Below the pieces are notes generated by a model. It did not search any database and was not told the DNA's origin. It worked only from the letters and a program-made list of their open reading frames with translations. 64,000 bases of DNA from contig NZ_FQXY01000010.1 in the NCBI RefSeq assembly GCF_900130125.1, positions 310,001-374,000 of the forward strand, in the 5' to 3' direction. The translations under genes were made by a program, and so were the position numbers. The DNA is from Bacteroides congonensis. Its GTDB lineage: Bacteria > Bacteroidota > Bacteroidia > Bacteroidales > Bacteroidaceae. Of this stretch, positions 50,650-59,050 are shown one piece after another (position 1 is the stretch's first letter; each line of letters starts with the position of its first letter).

Positions 50650-52415
50650 TCTGCAATATATTTCTTCTTTTCTATTTTCTGTTTCAATGTTTTCGACTCA
50701 CTACCCATTTCCAACGCCTGTTTCCAGTATTTCAGCGCCCCTTCGACATCGCCGGTCATAAAGTAAATATCTCCGCAATGCTCCACAATCACATCACTTT
50801 TCTCCCCGTCACTCTTCATCGCATTATCAATGTAGATACGTGCCTCGGCATAATTTCCTTTTTCAAAAAGAATCCAGGCATAAGTATCGAGATAAGTCGA
50901 ATTATTGGGTTCGGCCTTTACAGTTTTGTAGCTCATTTCTTCCGCCTTATCCAAATCACGTCGTTCTACCGACAGGTAATAAGCATAATTATTCAATGCG
51001 CCGATATTGGAAGGATTGTACACCAAAGCCGAATCATAGGCGGCATAGGCTTCCGACATCTGTTTCTTCGTATGATAAATATCACCCATTATCGAGTAAA
51101 AATCCGAAATAACTTCTTTTCGTGTATCAGGTGTGACATGTTCCAGCGCCCTGTTACAAACACTTAATACACTGTCCGTCTGTTCAGCCTGATGATAGGC
51201 AATTGCCAGATAATAATACAATTCCAAAGCATCAGGAGTAGCCTCGATACCCGGCTCACAAACTTTTATAATCTGTTTATAATCTTCTTTTTTCACAGCG
51301 GCACTGACTAGCATCAAGCGGGCAGCCTTGTTAGTCGGGTCTAAATCAACCACCTGTTCTAGGACAGGGACAGACTCCTGCTCCATATTCTTCGACAGCA
51401 GATACTGCGCATAAAGCATCGGGACTTGCGGGTCATCCTGTTCCTGCTTCATCATCCGGTCAAACAAAGCAATCACTTGGGTACTGTCTTTAGCCGATGA
51501 CTGTTCATTTTCCACAATTATCTGACGCATGACATTGATTTTCGTATCAGGAGTCACCTTCTTGTTCAGCAGCAGTGTATCCAGTTGTTGCTGATACAGT
51601 TCTTTTTGCCCGGTCTGTTCATAATAAGAAGCCATCGAGAAAAGAGCCATCGGATTGTCCGGCTCTGCCGCCAGCACTTTCTGATACGCTGCATAGGCTT
51701 CCTCTTTCTTTCCATTTTGAAGATACACATCACCCAGAATTACCTGATAACGCATATCCATCGGATATTCCTGCACCAGGCTCTCAATTTCCTGAAACGC
51801 TTTCTTGTCATCTTTCATCTGAAGATAAATACGGAATTTCTCCATAGACAACTGTTCATTCTTGCCCAACCGTTTCTCCAGACGGTTCAATGTGGAAATC
51901 ACCTCATCATACTTCTCCTGACGGCTGTAAATATCAAGCAGACTGAACAAAGGGTCTTGTTTTGCCGGGAAACGGGTAACCATACTTTCGAGCAAAGTCA
52001 CTGCCTTATCCAGCTCATTCTGTTGCTGATACAAGCTAACCAATCCCTGGCTATACCAGAAATTGTCGGGAGCGTAAGCTACCGCTTTCTCCAAAGCAGC
52101 CTGACCTTGCGGTACCTGGCGGAGAAACATATAATACTGGGAAACCTCGTAAAGCGCAGAGGAAGCATTTGGATTAATATCCAGACAATGCTGCAACAAG
52201 CCAAAAGCTGCATCATATTCTTTCTTTTCCTTCATCCGCATGGCTTCCAGAAAGAAGTAGTCATACTTCCGCTGTTGTTCGGCAGTCACCTGTACTTGTG
52301 GAAGGAAAGAAACTCCCTCACCTGTCGCGGACTTCGCCGTACGTCCTGTACGTGTCGTTCCGCATGAGGCCAGTACCCAAACTGCGACCAGCAGCCATCC
52401 TATTTTTATCTTCAT
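50646..52415 (-). CDS. TPR-repeat lipoprotein
   Basis: 589 residues from the Met at 52415 (MKIKIGWLLVAVWVLASC); the frame extends to 52523 only by running into the dut gene. Lipobox Cys18. It has around twelve tetratricopeptide repeats across residues about 45-580 (AFGLLQHCLDINPNASSALY, AYAAYQKVLAAEPDNPMALF, AYAAYDSALVYNPSNIGALN). TPR lipoproteins act as scaffolds for envelope complexes. Grouped with DUF4292 and an EnvC-like protein, it may organise cell-wall processing. It follows dut by 25 bases. Confidence 0.88.
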   Translation of the reverse strand: MKIKIGWLLVAVWVLASCGTTRTGRTAKSATGEGVSFLPQVQVTAEQQRKYDYFFLEAMRMKEKKEYDAAFGLLQHCLDINPNASSALYEVSQYYMFLRQVPQGQAALEKAVAYAPDNFWYSQGLVSLYQQQNELDKAVTLLESMVTRFPAKQDPLFSLLDIYSRQEKYDEVISTLNRLEKRLGKNEQLSMEKFRIYLQMKDDKKAFQEIESLVQEYPMDMRYQVILGDVYLQNGKKEEAYAAYQKVLAAEPDNPMALFSMASYYEQTGQKELYQQQLDTLLLNKKVTPDTKINVMRQIIVENEQSSAKDSTQVIALFDRMMKQEQDDPQVPMLYAQYLLSKNMEQESVPVLEQVVDLDPTNKAARLMLVSAAVKKEDYKQIIKVCEPGIEATPDALELYYYLAIAYHQAEQTDSVLSVCNRALEHVTPDTRKEVISDFYSIMGDIYHTKKQMSEAYAAYDSALVYNPSNIGALNNYAYYLSVERRDLDKAEEMSYKTVKAEPNNSTYLDTYAWILFEKGNYAEARIYIDNAMKSDGEKSDVIVEHCGDIYFMTGDVEGALKYWKQALEMGSESKTLKQKIEKKKYIAE

Positions 52416-52440
52416 TTTATTTTCTTGATTTAAGCATTCA

Positions 52441-52872
52441 TCATACTCCGGTATGACCGAAGCCACCTGCTCCCCGTTCCGTCTCATCCAGCACTTCCAC
52501 TTCCTGCCATGTCGGCTGCTCATGCTTTGCTATCACCATTTGGGCGATACGTTCACCATCTTCAATCACAAAAGTTTCAGATGAAAGATTGACTAAGATA
52601 ATACAGATTTCTCCCCGATAATCCGCGTCGATTGTTCCCGGTGAATTAAGTACGGAAATACCCTTCTTGATAGCCAGGCCGCTACGGGGACGGATTTGTG
52701 CTTCAAATCCCTTCGGGAGAGCAATATATAATCCTGTCGGCACCAGGCAACGTTGTAGCGGTTCCAATGTGATAGGTTCGGAAAGATTAGCGCGGATATC
52801 CATTCCTGCAGACAATTCAGTGGCGTAAGCCGGAAGCGGATGCTTCGATTTATTGATAACTTGAATATTCAT
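52441..52872 (-). CDS. dut: Deoxyuridine 5'-triphosphate nucleotidohydrolase (dUTPase)
   Basis: 143 residues from the Met at 52872 ([18 protein letters not shown]). All five trimeric dUTPase motifs are visible: [41 protein letters not shown] and [10 protein letters not shown]. Motif 5 has His where Ser is common. It hydrolyses dUTP to dUMP and pyrophosphate, keeping uracil out of DNA. It heads the dut-TPR-DUF4292-envC operon and is divergent from dgt with 124 bases between them, so two nucleotide-pool enzymes share one control region. Confidence 0.95.
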   Translation of the reverse strand: MNIQVINKSKHPLPAYATELSAGMDIRANLSEPITLEPLQRCLVPTGLYIALPKGFEAQIRPRSGLAIKKGISVLNSPGTIDADYRGEICIILVNLSSETFVIEDGERIAQMVIAKHEQPTWQEVEVLDETERGAGGFGHTGV

Positions 52873-52928
52873 AAATGCATGTTTACTATTTAACGGGCGA
52901 AAATACACATTTTGAACTGAAAAATAGT

Positions 52929-52936
52929 TAAGTTTG
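52929..52936 (+). promoter_or_regulatory. -7 box of dgt
   Basis: TAAGTTTG, exact TAnnTTTG match, 61 bases before the dgt start codon, in the dut/dgt intergenic region. Confidence 0.4.
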
Positions 52937-52996
52937 CAGTTAAATAATGTACCGGCAACCAATTTGCGGACGCTAAACACTGAAATTACAAATAAA

Positions 52997-54343
52997 ATGA
53001 TGAATTGGAATCAATTAATATCGGCTAAACGTTTCGGAATGGAAGAGTTCCACGAAGAACGCCAGGAAAATCGCTCGGAATTTCAACGGGATTATGACCG
53101 CCTTATCTTTTCCGCGCCTTTTCGCAGGTTACAGAACAAAACACAGGTATTTCCCCTACCGGGTAGCGTCTTTGTACACAACCGGCTCACACATAGTCTC
53201 GAAGTGGCTAGTGTAGGTCGTTCTTTAGGCGACGATGTCGCCAAAGCTATCCTGGAACGTCAACCTGAACTTGAGGACTCTTTCCTGCCGGAGATTGGTT
53301 CAATCGTATCCGCCGCTTGCCTGGCGCACGATTTGGGGAACCCGCCCTTCGGACATTCCGGCGAACGGGCTATATCCACCTTCTTCTCCGAAGGAAAAGG
53401 GCTGCGCCTGAAAGAAAAACAGTCCAATGGAGAGCAAATTTCTGCGATGGAATGGGAAGATTTGACACATTTCGAAGGAAATGCAAATGCATTCCGGCTT
53501 TTGACTCATCGGTTCGAGGGACGTCGGAACGGTGGATTTGTCCTGACATATACCACATTGGCTTCTATCGTAAAATACCCCTTTTCATCGAGCCTTGCCG
53601 GAACAAAGTCCAAATTCGGCTTCTTCGTCAGTGAAGAAGAAAGCTTCCGGAAAATAGCGACAGAGTTGGGATTGATCTTACTGAACGAACATCCCTTAAA
53701 ATATGCCCGTCACCCCTTAGTCTATTTAGTCGAGGCCGCAGATGATATTTGTTATCAGATGATGGACATCGAAGATGCGCACAAGCTAAAGCTACTCACT
53801 ACTGAAGAGACAAAAGAGCTATTAATGGCATATTTCGATGAAAAGCGACAGGAACATATCCGGAAAACTTTTCTGATTGTCAATGATACAAACGAGCAAA
53901 TCGCCTATCTGCGCTCTTCCGTAATCGGATTACTGATTCGTGAATGTACCCGCGTATTCCTGGAACATGAGCAGGAAATATTATCAGGCACTTTCGAAGG
54001 GGCACTTATCAAACACATCGCCGAACGTCCGGCAGAAGCATACCGACACTGTGCCCAGGTATCTTTGAAGAAGATTTACCGTTCACGGGACGTACTGGAC
54101 ATCGAGCTGGCCGGCTTCCGTGTCATCAGCACGCTGCTCGAATTAATGGTGGATGCCGTAACCTCACCCGAAAAGGCTTACTCCAAGCTTCTGATTGACC
54201 GTGTATCCAGCCAGTATAATATACAAGCGCCTGCACTCTATGAAAGAATACAGGCGGTACTTGATTATATTTCGGGAATGACCGATGTCTTTGCCCTTGA
54301 TTTATATCGTAAGATTAACGGCAACAGTCTGCCTGCGGTGTAA
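52997..54343 (+). CDS. dgt: Deoxyguanosinetriphosphate triphosphohydrolase
   Basis: 448 residues from 52997 (a second Met follows directly). HD-domain residues are present: [14 protein letters not shown] near 60 and [16 protein letters not shown] near 110, then [13 protein letters not shown]. This order is typical of dGTPases, which remove the whole triphosphate from dNTPs; in many bacteria these are tetra- or hexameric and allosteric. The last 29 bases overlap the tail of the convergent glsB gene on the other strand. Confidence 0.92.
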   Translation: MMNWNQLISAKRFGMEEFHEERQENRSEFQRDYDRLIFSAPFRRLQNKTQVFPLPGSVFVHNRLTHSLEVASVGRSLGDDVAKAILERQPELEDSFLPEIGSIVSAACLAHDLGNPPFGHSGERAISTFFSEGKGLRLKEKQSNGEQISAMEWEDLTHFEGNANAFRLLTHRFEGRRNGGFVLTYTTLASIVKYPFSSSLAGTKSKFGFFVSEEESFRKIATELGLILLNEHPLKYARHPLVYLVEAADDICYQMMDIEDAHKLKLLTTEETKELLMAYFDEKRQEHIRKTFLIVNDTNEQIAYLRSSVIGLLIRECTRVFLEHEQEILSGTFEGALIKHIAERPAEAYRHCAQVSLKKIYRSRDVLDIELAGFRVISTLLELMVDAVTSPEKAYSKLLIDRVSSQYNIQAPALYERIQAVLDYISGMTDVFALDLYRKINGNSLPAV

Positions 54344-55328
54344 CCACTTTAGGAGTAAACGCTTCATCATCCTCACAAGGCATTTTCAGCGCATCCGGAT
54401 GGCTTTCTATAAACGTCTGGATGTGCCGGATTCGTTTGTCTTCGAGGATTTCATCCACAGCAATCAGGATTCCGGTTTCTTCCACATCACCGAATTCATA
54501 ATTGATAGCCGTTCCGAACATCCGCATGGTAGGGCTCAGGCTCATATACGCATTCACCAACGGCGGAATGTTATAACCCAATTTACGAATCTCACAATTC
54601 AGGATTTTATAATCTTCCTTAAAGGTATCTTTGCAGAATAAAGCACGAAGCTCCTCTTCTGAAGTCTCCAGTATCAACGGTTCCAGCGGGGTGACAAGCT
54701 TATCCTTATCATAGAAATGTTTTTTGAGGAAATAAAGAATCATATCACGGCCGCGGCGATGGTAGCTGGGATACATGGTCACTTTTCCAAAGAAATATTT
54801 CACGTTCGGCATTACGACCGTCAATGCGCCCAATCCGTCCCACAAATTATCCAGGGCAAACAGGCCTTTGCTTCCGGCACGGGTAGACTGATACTCAAGC
54901 GTAACGAACGAACGTCCCAATTCAATCGTTTGGGGCAAATATTCTTTAATAAAAGTTTCTGAGAAATTAAACATATGAGAAGTAGCCAGAATCGGAGCTC
55001 CTTTTTCATCAAAACGAACATCCGTTCCAAGCAAGTACCGATAACCGCCCAGGATTTCTTCCGCTTCCGGATTCCATACAATCAGTTGTTTATATGGATG
55101 TTCCATTATGTCGTATTCGTCTATATCCATCGACATGCCCGTTCCACCACCGGCAGCACGGAAAGCTATTTCACGCAAACGACCAATCTCTTTCATCACA
55201 TTGGGAGCATTCTGGTGAGTAATAATATAAATCTGATTATTACTCTTATTCGTCATTCGTAAGCGCCTGTCTTCCGTCAACTCAGCTTTCAGCAGTTCCT
55301 TGCTTATCGGTTTGATAATCTCTTCCAT
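54315..55328 (-). CDS. glsB: GNAT-like N-acyltransferase for glycine lipids
   Basis: 337 residues. An N-acyltransferase of the hemolysin/OlsB-like group: RLREIAFRAAGGGTGMSMDI, VWNPEAEEILGGYRYLLGTD, ELGRSFVTLEYQ and NVKYFFGKVTMYPSYHRRGR. In B. thetaiotaomicron the equivalent gene makes N-acyl glycine from 3-hydroxy fatty acid, the first step of glycine lipid synthesis. It lies 26 bases downstream of the gene for the O-acyltransferase, so the two form one unit. The stop falls inside the 3' end of dgt on the opposite strand. Confidence 0.83.
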   Translation of the reverse strand: MEEIIKPISKELLKAELTEDRRLRMTNKSNNQIYIITHQNAPNVMKEIGRLREIAFRAAGGGTGMSMDIDEYDIMEHPYKQLIVWNPEAEEILGGYRYLLGTDVRFDEKGAPILATSHMFNFSETFIKEYLPQTIELGRSFVTLEYQSTRAGSKGLFALDNLWDGLGALTVVMPNVKYFFGKVTMYPSYHRRGRDMILYFLKKHFYDKDKLVTPLEPLILETSEEELRALFCKDTFKEDYKILNCEIRKLGYNIPPLVNAYMSLSPTMRMFGTAINYEFGDVEETGILIAVDEILEDKRIRHIQTFIESHPDALKMPCEDDEAFTPKVVTPQADCCR

Positions 55329-55354
55329 ATTTCTTGTTATAGTTGTTCTATCAG

Positions 55355-56173
55355 TTACAGTTTATATACAATATCCTTCACGTATTCGGCCCATTGCGCC
55401 GGAGTTTTCGATTTATCGAAAGTCTGCCAGGGTATCGGCTTGCCAAAGGTGACAGTAAAAGTTTTGTGGCGGTTCTTGAACATTTCATCCGCAAGATACA
55501 ACATAGCGATGTTAAACTTAATACCTAGTGCCTTGCAGACATTTGCCAGATTGTAGAAGAAATCTGAATTTCTACCCCCAAAATGCACAGGTATCACATC
55601 ACGTTCTGCTTGTATGCTTTTCACAATAAATGTCTTTTTCCATTCCAAATCACGGATTATCCCGTTCTGACGGCGCGAACATAATCCGGCAGGAAACATG
55701 ATAAGCTGGTCGTCAGACTTGAATCCGGCTTCCACCATTCTAGGGAAATCTTTCGCCTGTTTGCCGGTTTTATTGATAGGGATACAAAGCGGAGCCAATC
55801 CGCGCAGGTTCATCAGCAAGTCATTCACCAGGTATTTCACCTTTCCGTCATAATGACGTCCCAGCACATAACCGAGCGCTACACCATCCTGACCACCCAA
55901 CGGATGATTGGAAACAAAGGTATACAAACCGTCTTTGGGAAGATTCTCAAGACCTTTCACATCTACTTTTGCATCCAGAAAATCCATGCATGCCTCCAGG
56001 AAATCCACACCTACCTTATCTTTCGACTCATCCAAAAACACATTAATCTCATCCTGATGAACAATTTTCTTCAGATAAGAAACCACAAACTTAGGGATGT
56101 ACTTATATTGCTTCGGAGCTTTCTTCCGAAGTATCTTATCGACATCGATTAAAAATAAAGAGTCATCAGTCAT
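55355..56173 (-). CDS. glsA: Acyltransferase (PlsC-like) for glycine lipids
   Basis: 272 residues from the Met at 56173 (MTDDSLFLIDVDKILRKK), which has a purine-rich site upstream; the frame goes on to 56200. SNHPLGGQDG carries the acyltransferase His and Asp, five residues apart rather than the usual four, and MFPAGLCSRRQNG matches the FPEG-type substrate block. IPVHFGGRNSDFFY follows. It would add the second acyl chain to the N-acyl glycine made by the next gene. Strong likeness to the glsA/olsA group rather than to true lysophosphatidate acyltransferases. Promoter: TAATTTTG at 56198-56205. Confidence 0.83.
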   Translation of the reverse strand: MTDDSLFLIDVDKILRKKAPKQYKYIPKFVVSYLKKIVHQDEINVFLDESKDKVGVDFLEACMDFLDAKVDVKGLENLPKDGLYTFVSNHPLGGQDGVALGYVLGRHYDGKVKYLVNDLLMNLRGLAPLCIPINKTGKQAKDFPRMVEAGFKSDDQLIMFPAGLCSRRQNGIIRDLEWKKTFIVKSIQAERDVIPVHFGGRNSDFFYNLANVCKALGIKFNIAMLYLADEMFKNRHKTFTVTFGKPIPWQTFDKSKTPAQWAEYVKDIVYKL

Positions 56174-56197
56174 TCTTTTCAAATAAAAATGATGCCA

Positions 56198-56205
56198 CAA
56201 AATTA
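56198..56205 (-). promoter_or_regulatory. -7 box of glsA
   Basis: TAATTTTG on the minus strand, exact match, 25 bases before the start codon at 56173. A TTG lies 21 bases upstream. Confidence 0.45.
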
Positions 56206-56271
56206 ACGGTTCTTTTTTATTAATTGCAATAAATCAGTAGAAAATGCAGGATTTAAGTTCAGAAGATGAAA

Positions 56272-56313
56272 AAATACCACCTAAAAACTATCAAATACCA
56301 CCTAAAAACTATC
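56272..56313 (+). repeat. Perfect 21-bp tandem direct repeat
   Basis: Two identical units at 56272-56292 and 56293-56313, each containing ACCACCTAAAAACTATC. The second unit supplies the 5' arm of the palindromic hairpin at 56299-56332, so the first is a spare copy of that arm. Confidence 0.85.
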
Positions 56314-56338
56314 CGCGGATAGTTTTCGGGTGTTTTTT
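56299..56338 (+). terminator. Palindromic hairpin with T6 tract upstream of the sigma gene
   Basis: A perfect 22-base palindrome at 56305-56326 (center TATCCGCGGATA) is extended by CACC/GGTG pairing at 56299-56302 and 56329-56332, and is followed by T6 at 56333-56338. This is an intrinsic terminator or attenuator form, 94 bases before the plus-strand sigma gene. Confidence 0.65.
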
Positions 56339-56431
56339 AGCCGGATTCTCCCCCGTCAGGTTTTCAAAAATCCCGTAAACTTGCACCATCGAAATTAACG
56401 AACGAATATTCACAATTTAAAAGCAACGCAT

Positions 56432-56935
56432 ATGAAAAGTTTAAGCTTCAGAAAAGATTTAGTAGGAGTACAGGACGAACTGCTCCGTTTCGCCTATAAA
56501 CTGACAACCGACCGCGAAGAAGCAAATGATTTGTTGCAGGAAACATCATTGAAAGCATTGGATAATGAAGACAAATACATGCCCGATACAAATTTTAAAG
56601 GATGGATGTACACCATCATGCGCAATATATTCATCAACAACTACCGTAAAGTGGTTCGCGACCAGACTTTTATTGACCAAACCGACAACTTATATCATCT
56701 GAATCTGCCGCAAGACGCCAGTTCGGAAAGTACAGAAAGAGCGTACGACCTGAAAGAGATGCACCGGGTGGTAAACAAACTCCCTAAAGAATACAGGGTT
56801 CCGTTTGCCATGCACGTTTCAGGATTCAAATATCGTGAGATTGCGGAAAAGCTGAATCTCCCGCTGGGTACAGTGAAAAGCCGCATCTTCTTCACACGCC
56901 AGAAATTGCAGGAAGAATTGAAAGACTTCCGCTAA
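56432..56935 (+). CDS. ECF-type RNA polymerase sigma factor
   Basis: 167 residues. Region 2: LLRFAYKLTTDREEANDLLQ, KGWMYTIMRNIFINNYRK; region 4: LPKEYRVPFAMHVSGFKYRE and LNLPLGTVKSRIFFTRQKLQ. Unlike the sigma at 44343 it has no FecR or SusC gene beside it, and belongs to the group of orphan ECF factors found next to the dcw cluster. No anti-sigma gene is visible. Its leader holds the duplicated hairpin described at 56272-56338, and a terminator follows at 57009-57042. Confidence 0.9.
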   Translation: MKSLSFRKDLVGVQDELLRFAYKLTTDREEANDLLQETSLKALDNEDKYMPDTNFKGWMYTIMRNIFINNYRKVVRDQTFIDQTDNLYHLNLPQDASSESTERAYDLKEMHRVVNKLPKEYRVPFAMHVSGFKYREIAEKLNLPLGTVKSRIFFTRQKLQEELKDFR

Positions 56936-57008
56936 GCCGACCTTAACTATATAATTTTTGATTCCAGATTAAATATTTAAATGTAATTTTTTAGTTGTGT
57001 CAATGATT

Positions 57009-57042
57009 AAAAGGCAGAAGAGTTCAAGACCTTCTGCCTTTT
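57009..57042 (+). terminator. Intrinsic terminator after the sigma gene
   Basis: AAAAGGCAGAAG (57009-57020) pairs with CTTCTGCCTTTT (57031-57042) across a 10-base loop and is followed by more T residues. Confidence 0.85.
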
Positions 57043-57213
57043 TTTGCGTATCCGACACAGCAAAAAAACGGTTATAGACAAATAAAAGTTATTTTGACTG
57101 TCATCCTCCCTGATTCCCCACGAATAAGGGCTTTGAAAAGCCTATTCATTTTCAAGCAAATAACCATTTAACAATCGGTTGAAAACTTCTCTAAAAGTTT
57201 TCCATGGAAAATT

Positions 57214-57229
57214 GTGGGGAATTGTGGGG
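57214..57229 (+). promoter_or_regulatory. MraZ operator repeats
   Basis: GTGGGG occurs at 57214-57219 and 57224-57229 with a 10-base period, the TGGG(N) spacing to which MraZ binds in other bacteria. It lies 38 bases before the mraZ start, so autorepression of the dcw operon is likely. Confidence 0.7.
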
Positions 57230-57267
57230 AATTTCATACTTTTACGCTCTCTTATTATAATAAGGTA

Positions 57268-57738
57268 ATGATACGGTTTTTAGGTAATATTGAAGCCAAG
57301 GCGGACACCAAAGGAAGGGTGTTCATCCCCGCCATCTTCAGGAAGCAATTACAAGCTGCTTCTGAGGAGAGGCTCATTATGCGTAAAGACGTGTTTCAGG
57401 ACTGTCTGACCCTGTACCCCGAGAGCGTGTGGAACGAGGAGTTGAACGAGCTTCGAAGCAGGCTCAACAAATGGAATAGCAAGCATCAACTCATTTTCAG
57501 GCAGTTTGTGAGCGACGTAGAGGTGGTGACACCTGACAATAACGGTCGCATATTAATCCCGAAACGATATTTGCAGATTTGCAGCATTCACGGGGATATA
57601 CGCTTTATCGGCATCGACAACAAAATAGAGATTTGGTCGAAGGAGCGGGCAGAACAGCCGTTTATGTCACCCGAAGAGTTCGGAGCGGCATTAGAAGAAA
57701 TTATGAACGATGAAAATAGACAAGATGGAGAAAGATGA
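57268..57738 (+). CDS. mraZ: Transcriptional regulator MraZ
   Basis: 156 residues from the ATG at 57268 (MIRFLGNIEAKADTKGRVFI); the frame goes on upstream but runs through the operator. Two SpoVT/AbrB-like folds are visible: DTKGRVFIPAIFRKQL and NNGRILIPKRYLQICSI. MraZ forms a ring that binds direct repeats at its own promoter and represses the division and cell wall cluster. GTGGGG repeats at 57214-57229 fit that. It overlaps rsmH by 29 bases. Confidence 0.94.
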   Translation: MIRFLGNIEAKADTKGRVFIPAIFRKQLQAASEERLIMRKDVFQDCLTLYPESVWNEELNELRSRLNKWNSKHQLIFRQFVSDVEVVTPDNNGRILIPKRYLQICSIHGDIRFIGIDNKIEIWSKERAEQPFMSPEEFGAALEEIMNDENRQDGER

Positions 57739-58639
57739 ACTGACATATCATGTACCTGTACTGCTAAAGGAAAGCGTTGACGGGATGAATATCCGACCGG
57801 ATGGAACGTATGTAGACGTTACTTTCGGAGGGGCGGGACATTCGCGCGAGATTCTTTCACGGCTCGGCGAGGGCGGACGACTCCTGGGATTCGACCAGGA
57901 CGAGGATGCCGAACGGAACATTGTCAATGACCCCCATTTTATCTTTGTACGCAGCAATTTCCGCTACCTGTACAATTTCCTGCGCTATCACGACATCGAA
58001 CAGGTGGATGCAATCCTTGCCGACCTCGGCGTATCTTCCCATCACTTCGATGACAGCGAGCGCGGTTTCTCTTTCCGTTTCGACGGGGATTTGGATATGC
58101 GTATGAACAAACGTGCGGGACTTACGGCGGCAGACATCGTGAACACTTACGAAGAAGAGCGTCTCGCAAACGTCCTCTATCTGTATGGAGAACTAAAAAA
58201 CAGCCGCAAGCTGGCTTCTGTCATCGTCAAAGCCAGAAGCGGACAGACGATCCGTACTATCGGAGAGTTCCTGGAAATCATCAAACCGCTTTTCGGTCGC
58301 GAACGGGAAAAGAAAGAGCTTGCGAAGGTATTCCAAGCACTAAGAATTGAAGTGAACCAAGAGATGGAAGCACTGAAAGAGATGCTATTGGCGGCCACCG
58401 AAGCGTTGAAGCCAGGTGGCAGACTGGTGGTTATCACCTACCACTCACTGGAAGACCGCATGGTGAAGAATATCATGAAAACAGGTAACGTGGAAGGTAA
58501 AGCCGAAACGGATTTCTTCGGAAACCTGCAGACGCCTTTCCGCCTCGTCAATAACAAGGTGATTGTACCCGACCAGGCAGAAATAGAAAGGAATCCACGG
58601 TCGAGAAGCGCTAAATTACGTATTGCAGAAAAGAAATAA
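57710..58639 (+). CDS. rsmH: 16S rRNA (cytosine1402-N4)-methyltransferase
   Basis: 309 residues. HVPVLLKESVDGM at the start and VDVTFGGAGHSREILSRL (SAM-binding) are the family hallmarks, followed by DAILADLGVSSHHFDDSERGF and the C-terminal VVITYHSLEDRMVKN and RNPRSRSAKLRIAE. It methylates N4 of C1402 in the ribosomal P site. Full length for the family. The first Met is 57710, with a second at 57725 that would still overlap mraZ. Confidence 0.96.
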   Translation: MKIDKMEKDELTYHVPVLLKESVDGMNIRPDGTYVDVTFGGAGHSREILSRLGEGGRLLGFDQDEDAERNIVNDPHFIFVRSNFRYLYNFLRYHDIEQVDAILADLGVSSHHFDDSERGFSFRFDGDLDMRMNKRAGLTAADIVNTYEEERLANVLYLYGELKNSRKLASVIVKARSGQTIRTIGEFLEIIKPLFGREREKKELAKVFQALRIEVNQEMEALKEMLLAATEALKPGGRLVVITYHSLEDRMVKNIMKTGNVEGKAETDFFGNLQTPFRLVNNKVIVPDQAEIERNPRSRSAKLRIAEKK

Positions 58640-58645
58640 GAAAAA

Positions 58646-59002
58646 ATGGAAGAAGAAGTAGTAAACAAGAAAGCAGAAGAAAGTAAGAAGAAGAAACGTA
58701 CCTCACTGAAAAGTATTCTGGGTGGAGACATTCTGGCTACCGACTTTTTCCGTCGTCAGACGAAGTTGCTGGTACTGATTATGGTATTCATCATCTTCTA
58801 TATCCACAACCGCTATGCCAGTCAGCAGCAGCAGATTGAGATAGACAAGTTGAAGCAAGAACTGATAGATATTAAATATGATGCGCTGACACGCAGTTCG
58901 GAACTGATGGAAAGGAGCCGTCAGTCACGCATTGAAGATTATATCTCGAGTAAGGAAAGTGATTTGCAGACATCCACAAATCCCCCTTACCTTATTAAAT
59001 AA
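58646..59002 (+). CDS. ftsL: FtsL-like cell division protein
   Basis: 118 residues: a charged cytoplasmic N-terminus (EEEVVNKKAEESKKKKRTSL), one membrane helix (LLVLIMVFIIFYIHNRYA) near residue 50, and a coiled coil (QQQIEIDKLKQELIDIKYDA). This is the size, topology and location of FtsL, which with DivIC/FtsB helps recruit FtsI and FtsW at the division site. Sequence likeness across FtsL is low, so the call rests on topology and on position between rsmH and the PBP gene. Confidence 0.82.
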   Translation: MEEEVVNKKAEESKKKKRTSLKSILGGDILATDFFRRQTKLLVLIMVFIIFYIHNRYASQQQQIEIDKLKQELIDIKYDALTRSSELMERSRQSRIEDYISSKESDLQTSTNPPYLIK

Positions 59003-59033
59003 GTGGAGAGTTGAAAATTGAGAGTGGAGAGTT
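59003..59033 (+). repeat. GTGGAGAGTT direct repeats between ftsL and ftsI
   Basis: Copies at 59003-59012 and 59024-59033, 21 bases apart, fill most of the spacer right after the ftsL stop. Confidence 0.7.
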
Positions 59034-59050
59034 TTTAAAAGACAAGCACT

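Larger units (their letters stand above)
56936..57267. other. 332-base gene-free stretch between the sigma gene and mraZ
   Basis: It holds the sigma-gene terminator (57009-57042), a short palindrome TTTTCCATGGAAAA (57198-57211) and the MraZ boxes (57214-57229), with a TACTTTTA box (7 of 8 match) shortly after. Nothing coding was seen. Confidence 0.6.

Noticed and set aside
51585-52367. 260-codon plus-strand open frame
   Set aside because: Antisense of the TPR gene.
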